IMG/VR virus record: IMGVR_UViG_3300046751_000386
Location: 1-57,960 of that record
DNA from: a virus
Direction: 5' to 3' (one strand)
Length of the DNA stretch: 57,960 nt
Made by a program: the position numbers and the translations under genes. Shown here one piece after another: positions 25,921 through 35,500 of the stretch. Under the pieces are notes generated by a model that saw only the letters and a list, made by a program, of their open reading frames with translations, had not been told where the DNA came from and ran no database searches. Every line of letters begins with the position of its first letter. Positions within the stretch are counted from its first letter, which is position 1.

Positions 25921-26231
25921 TGTCTAGGAATTTAGTTCGCCCGTTCTTTCCGATTCCGCCGCAGGAGTACGATCAGACATACTTTGATGAGGTAATTCGG
26001 TCCTTCGCGGTGTATCTGGATCAAATGCAGAACCCCGGAGAAGGCAGGCATACGGCGTTAGTTTTGACCAATTTACAGACGGACGATCAGGGCTTAGAAG
26101 TAGGTAGCTTGTATCAAGGGGCTAACTCTGATGGCTTAATGGGCTATGTTAAGATAACCCTAGCGGACATAAGTAGTTTGCGCGGCAACTCGGTTACAGG
26201 TTCAGTGGGTGCGGTTACGGTGACAACATGA
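25920..26231 (+). CDS. Small tail protein with GSVG-VTVTT end (103 aa)
   Basis: The start RNLVRPFFPIPPQEYDQTYFD and 'YLDQMQNPGEGRHTALVLTNLQT' are common in marine phages directly after the gp10-like gene (from memory). The C-terminus ends TGSVGAVTVTT, as in the protein at 15858 and close at DNA level too. Probably a fibre-to-tail adaptor. Function unproven. Confidence 0.65.
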   Translation: MSRNLVRPFFPIPPQEYDQTYFDEVIRSFAVYLDQMQNPGEGRHTALVLTNLQTDDQGLEVGSLYQGANSDGLMGYVKITLADISSLRGNSVTGSVGAVTVTT

Positions 26232-26289
26232 TAAATACATGGAAAAGTTTTAGACGGTCTGATACAGTCCAGATCAAAGGGGCGATGTG

Positions 26290-27747
26290 ATGCAAGAACA
26301 GATGTATTTTCCCGAAGGTGGCGTTGGGTCTTTCTTAACCTCTAACATGGATGAAATGCCTGACAACGTGCTTGCGTTTGGTCAGCCTCGCGGCATTAAC
26401 TCTATGGGCGACGTAGCAAACCGCATGGCTCAGATGGGTCGTAACGGCGATACGGAACTGGCTCACTTACGGCGCGACGAAGTTGTTATGACTGAAGACA
26501 TGGCCCGCGATCCGCGGATCAGGAACGCTGTGGCGGAGGTTTTTAGTGACAATGATATGGACATGGCGCGTTACACGGTTGGCAACGCGGCTAACTCTGT
26601 AAACCCGTACACTGGTAACAGAGAGTTCTTTTTGAAGAAGATCATTAGCGGCGTTAAGAAGATCGTTAAGATGGCTGCGCCTGTCGTTATACCCCTTGCG
26701 CTTAACTTTGTTACGGGTGGCGCGTATGGCGCACTTTCAATGGTAGCGCAGGGCGCTATTTCTGGCGGAATTACTTCTTTAGTTCAAGGCGGCAATTTAA
26801 AAGACGCCTTGAAGGGCGCGGCAATAGGCGGCTTTGCGGGCGGACTTTCTGCGGGTGTTCAAGGGTTTCAAGGTGCTGAGGGCACCTTTGGGCAAAGGTT
26901 TGGCAAAGGTGTTGAGAGTTTTAAAGGCAGTGTCATGGACACCTTTAGAAAGCCTGACGCAGGGTTCATTCTTGGTGAAAGTGCTAAAAAGTTTTCTACG
27001 CCTTCGGGAGCAGAAGAAAGAATGAGTACGCTTAGTGCAACCGGAGAACAAAGTGGTGCAAACGCTAGAATAGGTGAAAAATTACCCCTTGAGATGGGTA
27101 AAGAAGTTGGACCTGCTCTTCCAAAGGACATTAAACTGGCGGATTATACGACAGACGGTTCTTTTTATAAGAACCCTGAAATAACGCTTGATGCGGCTCG
27201 TAAGTATCTAACCGCCTCTGGTACGCCTGTAAACGAGGGAACGCTTAAAATGGTTATGGATCAGGCGTCTGGTGGCTACAAAATTCTACCAACAGTCGGC
27301 ACTGCTCTCGGCATAGGCGCGTTAGCTGGTGGCTTTAAACAAATACCCGCGGAGAAATTAGAAGACCCTTACGATCAGGAATCGCCGTCCCAAAAACTCT
27401 TGGAAGCAAACCCTGAGAAGTATCGCACAGGTGTAGTGGGTGCCCCGTCTTACCGCACTCTGTACGATGTAATGGTGCCCACGGTCCGTCCGCCGATTTA
27501 TGAGCCCCTCGTTGAGCCCATACAAACCGCGGCCCGCGGCGGCGAAATGGAGAACTTCCCACGCAAAACAGGTTATATAAGTGGCCCCGGAACCGAGACT
27601 TCCGACAGCATCCCAGCGATGCTTTCTGACGGTGAGTTTGTAATGAACGCCAAGGCCGTCCGCGGAGCGGGTGGCGGTAGCAGGGAGCGCGGCGTTAGAA
27701 AGATGTACGATATGATGAGAGCTTTTGAAGGGGGTGCCGTAGCATGA
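26290..27747 (+). CDS. Internal virion protein with Gly-rich hydrophobic core (485 aa)
   Basis: Start ATG 26290 is chosen over GTG 26287. The N-terminus contains MGRNGDTELAHLRRDEVVMT, a form seen at the start of internal virion proteins. Residues about 125-195 are hydrophobic and Gly/Ala-rich and could insert in membrane. The C-terminus holds ARGGEMENF, then SGPGTETSDSIPAMLSDGEF and AVRGAGGGSRERG, a marine-phage signature also seen at the ends of tape-measure-like proteins. An ejection or tail-channel function is inferred. Confidence 0.65.
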   Translation: MQEQMYFPEGGVGSFLTSNMDEMPDNVLAFGQPRGINSMGDVANRMAQMGRNGDTELAHLRRDEVVMTEDMARDPRIRNAVAEVFSDNDMDMARYTVGNAANSVNPYTGNREFFLKKIISGVKKIVKMAAPVVIPLALNFVTGGAYGALSMVAQGAISGGITSLVQGGNLKDALKGAAIGGFAGGLSAGVQGFQGAEGTFGQRFGKGVESFKGSVMDTFRKPDAGFILGESAKKFSTPSGAEERMSTLSATGEQSGANARIGEKLPLEMGKEVGPALPKDIKLADYTTDGSFYKNPEITLDAARKYLTASGTPVNEGTLKMVMDQASGGYKILPTVGTALGIGALAGGFKQIPAEKLEDPYDQESPSQKLLEANPEKYRTGVVGAPSYRTLYDVMVPTVRPPIYEPLVEPIQTAARGGEMENFPRKTGYISGPGTETSDSIPAMLSDGEFVMNAKAVRGAGGGSRERGVRKMYDMMRAFEGGAVA

Positions 27748-28784
27748 GTACAACCACTCAATATGTAGTCAATCGCCAAGACCCCGCGATTGAGGCTTAC
27801 CGTCTGGGTTTACTGGGCGATGTACAAGAATACATTAAAGGTCAGATTGAACGCGGCGACGCACCGCCTGACTATCAGGTTGCAGGGCTAAGTCCCGGTG
27901 AACAGGCTTCTATTGCCGCCGCCCAAACAGGCGTGGGCGCGTATCAGCCGTTCCTGACGCAGGGTTCGTCAACCGTGGATCAAGCCACGGGTTTAGTTGG
28001 AGATCAGGCCACCGGATATATGGGTGACGCCTCGACGGCGTTGCAAAGCGGTATTGGTGCTTTGGCTGGTACTGGGGCTATGTATGACCCCAACAGTTAC
28101 CAAGACTTTATGAACCCTTACGAAGATCAGGTAATTGACAACACTCTGGCGGACATTCGTCGTCAGGGTGACATAGCGCAGCGGGGCGTTGCGGCTCAAG
28201 CGGTAGGTTCTGGAGCGTTTGGTGGTTCTCGCGGTCAGATTGCACAGTCTGAGCTAGACCGAAACGTTATGAAGCAACAGGCAGACACGGCGGCGCAAAT
28301 GCGGGCGGCAGGTTTTCAGAATGCGCAGCAAGCTGCGATGAATGCGTTTGAGTCTGGTATGGGTAGACAGCAACAGTTGGGCCAGCTTACCGGACAGATA
28401 GGCGCGGGCCTCGGCTCCTTGGGCGCACAAACAGGTGCGTTGGGTCAACAGTTAGGCGGGCTTGGTATACAGCAAGCGGGCTTGGGTGAGATGGGCACAA
28501 ACCTGAATACTCAAGACATACAGAACCTAATGACTACGGGTGCCACGGAGCGCGGTGTTAATCAAGCGGGCTTGGATGCTCTGCGTCTGACTAACTTGCA
28601 GCGTTATACACAGCCTTATCAACAGTATGGCTTCTTGTCAGATATTTACTCTGGCACACCAACAGGGTCTTCAACGCTTACGGCGGCTTCGGCTCCGCAA
28701 GTTTCACCCTTCCAAACTGCAATGGGTTTGGGTATAAGTGGATTAGCCGCCGCATCAGGCGCACAACGGGCGGGGTTATTTTAA
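27744..28784 (+). CDS. Internal virion/ejection protein (346 aa)
   Basis: Gln/Ala/Gly-rich and strongly helical, with small-residue stretches (GQLTGQIGAGLGSLGAQTGAL) like pore-lining or coiled helices. 'DPNSYQDFMNPYEDQVIDNTLADIRRQG' and 'GSGAFGGSRGQIAQSELDR' are typical for this gene in related phages (from memory). Overlaps its upstream gene by 4 nt. Comparable in place to P22 gp7/gp20 or T7 gp14. Confidence 0.65.
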   Translation: MSTTTQYVVNRQDPAIEAYRLGLLGDVQEYIKGQIERGDAPPDYQVAGLSPGEQASIAAAQTGVGAYQPFLTQGSSTVDQATGLVGDQATGYMGDASTALQSGIGALAGTGAMYDPNSYQDFMNPYEDQVIDNTLADIRRQGDIAQRGVAAQAVGSGAFGGSRGQIAQSELDRNVMKQQADTAAQMRAAGFQNAQQAAMNAFESGMGRQQQLGQLTGQIGAGLGSLGAQTGALGQQLGGLGIQQAGLGEMGTNLNTQDIQNLMTTGATERGVNQAGLDALRLTNLQRYTQPYQQYGFLSDIYSGTPTGSSTLTAASAPQVSPFQTAMGLGISGLAAASGAQRAGLF

Positions 28785-31700
28785 ATGATGAATCGTAGCG
28801 TAATGAAGCGTCAGATGTTTAACCGCGGCGGAGCGGCCTCGTTTCCTGATCTGAGCGGTGACGGAAAAGTCACTAGAAAAGATATTTTGATGGGCCGAGG
28901 CGTACAAGGCTTGGCAATGGGCGGTCAACCTATGATGCCGCCCGCAGCGCCACCACCAATGGCACCTCCTATGGGAGCAGAGCAAGCTCTCGCGGGCGCG
29001 GAGATGCAGGGCCAAGAGATGGGCATGATGGCAGCGGAAGGCGTTATGCAGCAAATTGACGGCGCTCAAGATTACGAAAGCTTGATCGACGGAATACGCG
29101 GCAACCAACAGCCCCTTCAAGCGCGGTACGCGGAACTTGGTAGTATTGTTGGTCAGCAAGACGCTATGCAGACGCCCGAGTCGGTTTTGGCACTAACGCA
29201 ACCAGCCATTATGATGACGGAAGAGGGAGCGGTTAACAGCGGCATTGGTGAGCTAATGCAGGGCATAGCCGGAGATACTTCGATGGCAGGTCAGATGGGG
29301 GAGGGCGTCGGTGGTTTGATGATGGCCCAATCGCCGGAGCCCGCGATGGAAGCTCCCATGATGGAGGCGGGCAACACTCCCCCCGTAAATTTTAGGCAGG
29401 GTGGGCCGGTAGAGGTCCGAGGATACCAAGACGGAGAAGAAGTTAAAGCTGGCGGAGGACAATCCCTCAATCCTGTTATAACGCAAGCAAAACGTGATGC
29501 TTCAGCGTACCAAGATTACTTTGCGGGCGCTATGGACAGGGAAGCGCGGGCCGCGGACCTTGAAGAACAACGTAGAATGTCACAAGCGCAAATGCTGTTT
29601 GATATTGCTCAAGCGGGTCTGCAGTTTGCAGGTACTACTGAAGGCGGCTCTATAGCGGAGCGTCTGGCAAATGCGGCTGCGCAAACACAACTTCCGCAGC
29701 GGATCGGGGAACGTGCCGCAGGTATGATGGCTGCGAAACGAGAACAACGCGCCGAGGATCGTCAGATGCGTATGGCGGGTCTACAGGCCAGCCTTCAACA
29801 GTCGATTGCAGACAAAACTGCGGCAGACGAGTTGGCTTTAGCTCAAGCAAAAGTAAAACCAACGGCTGCGGACCGTCAGACTTTATACAGAGTTACGGCT
29901 GATGGAAAAGGTTTAACTGGTGGATTTAAAACGTTTGATTTAACGAACGATGCAGAAAAAGCTGCGTATGATAAGGCTTCAGGTAGCGGAAATTATCGAA
30001 CAAAAGACACTGCGGGACCTCTTTTAGAAGCCTTTACGGGAGAACTTGTTGGTTTAGACCTTACTAAGGTTGTAGCTAAACAACCTATGCAAGTAGATGG
30101 AGTTGATTATGCAGTAGGCGAAGTAGCTTACCTATCAAAGAGAGAACAAGGCGAACAACGTGGGAAATGGGATTTAATTGACGCTGACGTTAAGCTAACA
30201 ACGCTCTATAAAAAAGGCGAACAACCAAAAACTGTTTTAATGGGTCAACCAAATTCTGCAAAACGCGTTAAGGAGCTTTTGGACAAAGGTTGGAACCAAA
30301 GCGAAATCGCTACTCAAACCGCCGCAACGATTGAAATCGAACAGTTTAAAAACAAAAACCGTGTTTCCGCTGCCGAGAAACTGGCGGAGGTTGGTCTTAA
30401 CCTACTGGAAATTCGTGAGAAGGGTGCGGATCTTCGTCAAAAACGCGGACTTATTGCAACCGAGGAACAAAACCGCGCAGCATTTAACTACTCCAAAGCT
30501 TTACAGGATGACCAACAGTTGTTTACCACGGGTCGGGATCAAACTCTGCAAGGTTACAAAGAGTCGTTGGCAACAGATTTGGCTGAAACTAACCGTGCCA
30601 TGCAGAACCTTAAAAACATGCAGGGTCGAGGTGTGGAGCGGTTACGGGCGACCTTGGCAGAGCGCAGAGACAAGGCTCAAGCTCAATTAGACCAGACTAA
30701 CGCTCTGGAAATGTTTGATGTTAAAAGTCTGCATGACATACGAACAGCAACAACTGCATTTGACCGACAAAAAGAGTATGCGAGATACTCTGACGCGTTG
30801 AGACTTGTTCGAGAAACTGCAACAGAGGGTCGGTTAGAACTGGCTGCAATACGGGCAGAAGATAGAGCTAATGATCGAACACTGGACGAAGAGTCCCGAG
30901 CGTTATCGCGAATATTAGCTGAAGAGATACGTGCGGAATCCGCTTTAAACCGACAGCTTGATAAAGTTGCCGCAATGGAAGAGGACTCTACTATAGGGGC
31001 GGAGCAACGGGCACTTGCTAGACAGTTGGCGCAAGAAAAACGCGACGAGTTGGCAAAAAAGCGTCAAGAAATACGGGATCAAGGTTATGATATCGCTGCG
31101 GAAAAACGTCTACTTCTTACTACTATTGGTGCAGAGGAACGTGCCCTTGGTCGAGAAAACGCTCTTTGGGCTAAAAACCGTTCAGCGCAACTGTCGGACA
31201 TTATTGCTCGTACAGAAAGAGAACTTTTAGAAGAAAAACGTTTGCGCGGATATGATTTAGATGACGCTGCGCAACAAGAGCTTTACTGGAAAACTCGTCA
31301 AAAGATTGAAAACGAATACGCGATAGACGCGGAACAACGGGCTTTGGGCAGAGACTTAGCTAAAGAAGACCGTGTAAGGATAGCAGAAAGAACTCGGTTT
31401 GAACGGGACGTTGCGGCTCAAATTGAAAAAGAACTTCGTGCAGTACAAAATCGCGATAACATCCTTGTAAAAGAAATTGACGGTCAGCTTGTTCGCGTAG
31501 ACAAATCCACGGGAGAAGCTTTGGCGGTTTATGGAACAGCAAAACTTCCTGACCCTGAATATCGTGTGTTTACGTTGCCCAACGCCAACGGTGTTTTAAC
31601 CAAAACGGTTGCAGATATCTCCGGTCCTCGCGGAAAATCTTTGTTAGAGCAAGTTAACCAAGCTACCGAGGCGGGCATTGCTGGCGCGTCTATGCAAAAA

Positions 31701-32540
31701 GTGACTACGCAAAGCACCGCGGTCCGCGGGTTTGTAATTCCTAATGAGGGTGTGGTAACTTCTTACGACGGCGTGACATATGTTAACCATGCTGGAGAAA
31801 TTAAAAATCTTCAAGATGCCGAAGGGGTCTATGAGGTTAACAACTCTGTAGCAAACGAGGTTAACAAACAAGAAAAATACGCCGCTACGGCTATTAGAAA
31901 GTTGAAAGAAATTGACGCGGCGCTGGTTCAAGGCATGTCTGTTCCCACCTACGACGCGGCTGGAAACGTTAACGGAAGTAGAATGCTTGACCCTAATGAA
32001 GCAGGGCAGACAGTGGATGCTTACGCCGCAGCGCGGTCTGGTACAGGCTTCTGGTCAAAGGTCGGCGCAGGATTAAACGCAGTGTTGTCTGCAATTCCCG
32101 GTTCTGAAGATGCCTTTAGGGATTACTTTAAAGAAACGACAGACGCGAGACAGTTTGTTAAAATGGTTCGTGTCATGGGTCGATCCGCGTTATCTTCGTC
32201 CCCGAGATTTGCGGTAAGTGACCTTGTAACTACAGAAAAATTGTTTCCAAATGAAGAAGCCTTGTTCAGTAACCCTAAGACAGAGGCGGACAAGCTGGTT
32301 ACTATTGACAGGTATTTAACCGAGGAAAAACAACGTTTGTTAGGATTGTTTGCTCGTAACGAACCTATGGATAAATCTACTCGAACCATATATTCTCAAA
32401 AAATATCTGAGATTGAAAAACTGCAAAACATTTTAGGTCCAATCGTGACTACGGATCAAAGCGCCGCAGCCGCCGTTAATTATGGCGCGGCTCAAGACAT
32501 GATGCGACAAAGCGTGACAGGCGGCGATAAAGAGGATTAA
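28785..32540 (+). CDS. Large internal virion protein with EF-hand-like loop (1251 aa)
   Basis: Residues 22-33 (DLSGDGKVTRKD) form a dockerin/EF-hand-type calcium loop with acids at 1, 5 and 12. Short Gly-rich motifs follow (LAMGGQPM, RQGGPVEV). Residues about 230-900 are extended Gln/Glu/Arg-rich helices with repeated 'AEERALGREN' or 'AEQRALARQL' units of roughly 20-50 residues. The C-terminal 300 residues are mixed. Its size and place before the 1439-aa gene suit an ejected core protein. It is A-rich in coding sequence. Confidence 0.65.
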   Translation: MMNRSVMKRQMFNRGGAASFPDLSGDGKVTRKDILMGRGVQGLAMGGQPMMPPAAPPPMAPPMGAEQALAGAEMQGQEMGMMAAEGVMQQIDGAQDYESLIDGIRGNQQPLQARYAELGSIVGQQDAMQTPESVLALTQPAIMMTEEGAVNSGIGELMQGIAGDTSMAGQMGEGVGGLMMAQSPEPAMEAPMMEAGNTPPVNFRQGGPVEVRGYQDGEEVKAGGGQSLNPVITQAKRDASAYQDYFAGAMDREARAADLEEQRRMSQAQMLFDIAQAGLQFAGTTEGGSIAERLANAAAQTQLPQRIGERAAGMMAAKREQRAEDRQMRMAGLQASLQQSIADKTAADELALAQAKVKPTAADRQTLYRVTADGKGLTGGFKTFDLTNDAEKAAYDKASGSGNYRTKDTAGPLLEAFTGELVGLDLTKVVAKQPMQVDGVDYAVGEVAYLSKREQGEQRGKWDLIDADVKLTTLYKKGEQPKTVLMGQPNSAKRVKELLDKGWNQSEIATQTAATIEIEQFKNKNRVSAAEKLAEVGLNLLEIREKGADLRQKRGLIATEEQNRAAFNYSKALQDDQQLFTTGRDQTLQGYKESLATDLAETNRAMQNLKNMQGRGVERLRATLAERRDKAQAQLDQTNALEMFDVKSLHDIRTATTAFDRQKEYARYSDALRLVRETATEGRLELAAIRAEDRANDRTLDEESRALSRILAEEIRAESALNRQLDKVAAMEEDSTIGAEQRALARQLAQEKRDELAKKRQEIRDQGYDIAAEKRLLLTTIGAEERALGRENALWAKNRSAQLSDIIARTERELLEEKRLRGYDLDDAAQQELYWKTRQKIENEYAIDAEQRALGRDLAKEDRVRIAERTRFERDVAAQIEKELRAVQNRDNILVKEIDGQLVRVDKSTGEALAVYGTAKLPDPEYRVFTLPNANGVLTKTVADISGPRGKSLLEQVNQATEAGIAGASMQKVTTQSTAVRGFVIPNEGVVTSYDGVTYVNHAGEIKNLQDAEGVYEVNNSVANEVNKQEKYAATAIRKLKEIDAALVQGMSVPTYDAAGNVNGSRMLDPNEAGQTVDAYAAARSGTGFWSKVGAGLNAVLSAIPGSEDAFRDYFKETTDARQFVKMVRVMGRSALSSSPRFAVSDLVTTEKLFPNEEALFSNPKTEADKLVTIDRYLTEEKQRLLGLFARNEPMDKSTRTIYSQKISEIEKLQNILGPIVTTDQSAAAAVNYGAAQDMMRQSVTGGDKED

Positions 32541-32551
32541 GCGGGGCACAC

Positions 32552-35500
32552 ATGGCGGAAGAACAACAAGTTTCTGGGGAAAAACAGGCGGGGCCCGCAG
32601 CGAAAGTGGTTCCGGCGCACCTTACTTTTAGTAAGGAAGAGTTTGATAATCAAATGGAATCGTTTAACGGCAACATCCCTCAGTTTGCTGCTAACATGTC
32701 CGCTGTTTTACAGGAACAATATAAAGACCCTGAGTTTTTAACGTACCAAGGTTTAAAGGACGGCACCGCCCCTGTATTTAATTTGTTCCCTAGTTATAAA
32801 AACGTTTCTCCTCAAGACAGGCGCTTAACAGACGAACAGATTGTCAGCCTTTTTGCTTTTGACACAGAAGGAAATCCAATACAGGCAGGAACTTTTTTAG
32901 AAGGTTTTTCGCGGGAACTTCCCGCTCAAGCGGCCTCTGTTCCCGGTTTTATGGGCGGGTTTTCTGCGGGTCAAAGCCTTGTGGCGGGTGTTCCCCCTGT
33001 CACTTTACCTACGGCGGCACTTCGATTTGGTGTACCTTTAATAACAGGCACCTTGGGGGCAATGACAACCTATGCTCTGGGCGAGAAAGTTACAGAGGCT
33101 ATTGCGGGCGAAGAAAAACCCATGCTTCCGGGTACTGCCGCAGCTTACGAAGCAGGTAAAACAACCGCTGGAGCATTAGCGTGGTTGCCCATGCCCTTTA
33201 TGATCCCACAAAAATTAAACTTTGGCGTTCAAGCCGTTGAAAGCATGTGGCGATACAAGGGTAAACAAATCCTTACTTCAGGAAAGGGAACAAACTTCGG
33301 CTTGAGAATGGCCCGTGGTCTTGAAAACACGGTGGGAAGTTTGGGCAGGGTTGCTCAAGAAGCTCCCAGCGCGTTTTTAAAAGCCGAGGTCGCGGCGGGA
33401 GCGGGGGCTACTTTAGGGGCTTACGGCGCTGAAACATATAAACCCGGAGACACAACAACTCGGCTAATTGCAGAATTTGCTGGAGGACTTTCGGTTCCAG
33501 TAACCAAAGCCGTTTTGTTTGAACGTATTCCCGCAATGAAAAATGCCTTAAAGGGTATGCTTAAATACGGAAAAGAGGGGAAAGCTCAAGACGCTGCAAT
33601 GGAGCTTGCAGGTAAAGGCACTAAGGAAATGCGCAGGCAGAATATAAACTATATTCTGGACCTTTTAGAAGACTCCGGTGAGGATGCCGATGCAGTTATA
33701 GCGGCGCTTTCTTCTAAAGAATTTGAGGGCATCTTACTTGACCCTGACACAGGTGACCCGATTGAGCTTACAGCAGCACTAAAGTCGGGTTCTCCAACAA
33801 TACTAGCGTTAGAAAAAGCTCTTGATCGTCTGTCTACGGGATTAGGTAAAGAGCGTGGTTCAGCCAATATACAAGCCACCAGAGCTTTAAGAAATTATGT
33901 TATGGCTATGTACGCTTCGGGAGACAAAGAGGCTTTAAGAAACGGAGCCGAGTTAGCCGAGCAAATATTTGAGGCCGACCTTACCAGTGGAATACAACAA
34001 GCTGTTGATAATACGTTTAACGCTTTCAACCGTGTAAAGGGCGGGGAATCTCCTGAGAGGCAGGCCGTTTTAGGTCGAAATCTCATGCAAGTTTTTGAGC
34101 AACGCTTTAAATTGGGAAGAGACAATGAACGTCGTTTGTGGCAACAAACCAACCGTAATGGCGAAATAACCACGTTTAGAAACCCTCGCGGTCAAGAAAT
34201 AGATGAGCCTAACTTTATGGCTTATTGGAAATCAGCGTTACCAACAACCCCCCGAGCGGCAGACCCAATAAAACGTGCGTTAAAAGATTTAGCGGGTTTT
34301 TATGATGATAAAATGCGCGACCTGTTCCCAGAGGCGGCGGATGCGGCGGATGCGGCGGCTACAGGTCCGTCACAAGCGCAAAGAAGTTTTGATTCAGCCT
34401 TTCTAAAGATACGAGGAACGCCATCTGAAGACACATACAATACCGTCATGGACTCAGTTAGGGGCATGGACCCAGAAACAGCTATGGCAGAGTTGGCTCA
34501 ACAAGCTGCGTCTAGGAGACGGTTAGGCCCACGATCTACTCAGTTAGCTAACGCTTTAGATCGTCAAAGAGAACTTATAGCCACGCGACTTAATGTGGGC
34601 GAGTTGGGGGATGCCCCTGCGATGCAAAGAGTGTCGCAAGAGGCGCTTAACAGAGCCCAACAACGTTTTGACGAAGCGGAACAGGCGTTTTTAAGCGAGG
34701 GCGGTGACGCAAGAGACGTTGCTTATTACACCCGTAGAATTGATTCTTTGTTAAATGATACTCCGGTTATTAACCAAAACAGAGATATTATCGGAGCGGA
34801 TATAGACCAGTTAAGAAGTGAAGGTCAAACGGCTTTAGCTGATGTAGTTGACAGCTACCTACAAAGTCGAGACTTAACTCTACAGGGACAAAGCCAACCT
34901 TCCGAAACCCGTGGCTCTGCAATGTCCGCGGCCCGTGCTGCGGCTTCCGACGGGTCTGAAGAAGCCGGAACACTTAGCGTCGTAGAATTGGTAGATATGC
35001 GAAGCACCGCAATAAACTTAGGACGACAGCTTGCGGCTGCGGGCGACAGCAATTCTGCTCGAATAGCTTACGGGTTTGCGGATGCGTTGTTAGATGATTT
35101 AGAAAGTTTTCCAGAAGGCGTGGACCCTGCATACGATACGGCGAGAGCTTACTCCCGAGCTTTTAATGACGCCTTTACTCGTACATTTGTTGGCGACGCA
35201 ATGGGTCTGAGCAAAACAGGTGCGCCCAAAGTTGCACCTGAAATGTTAGCAAACGACCTGTTTAACGCTGATGCAGGATATTTGCGGTCCCTTCAAATTG
35301 ACGGAATTGGCAAATTTGAAATAACGCAGGCTATGACAAATCTTGCAAACGAGTCCTCGGGAGAGTTGCGCCCTTTACTAGATGATATGTTAGAAACTTC
35401 AGTAAATCCCGACAATCAGATGTTGGATCAAAGAGCTTTGTCTCAGTGGATTTTTGAAAACGCGGGTTCTCTTGAGGCTTATCCAGAAGTTTTAAACAGG

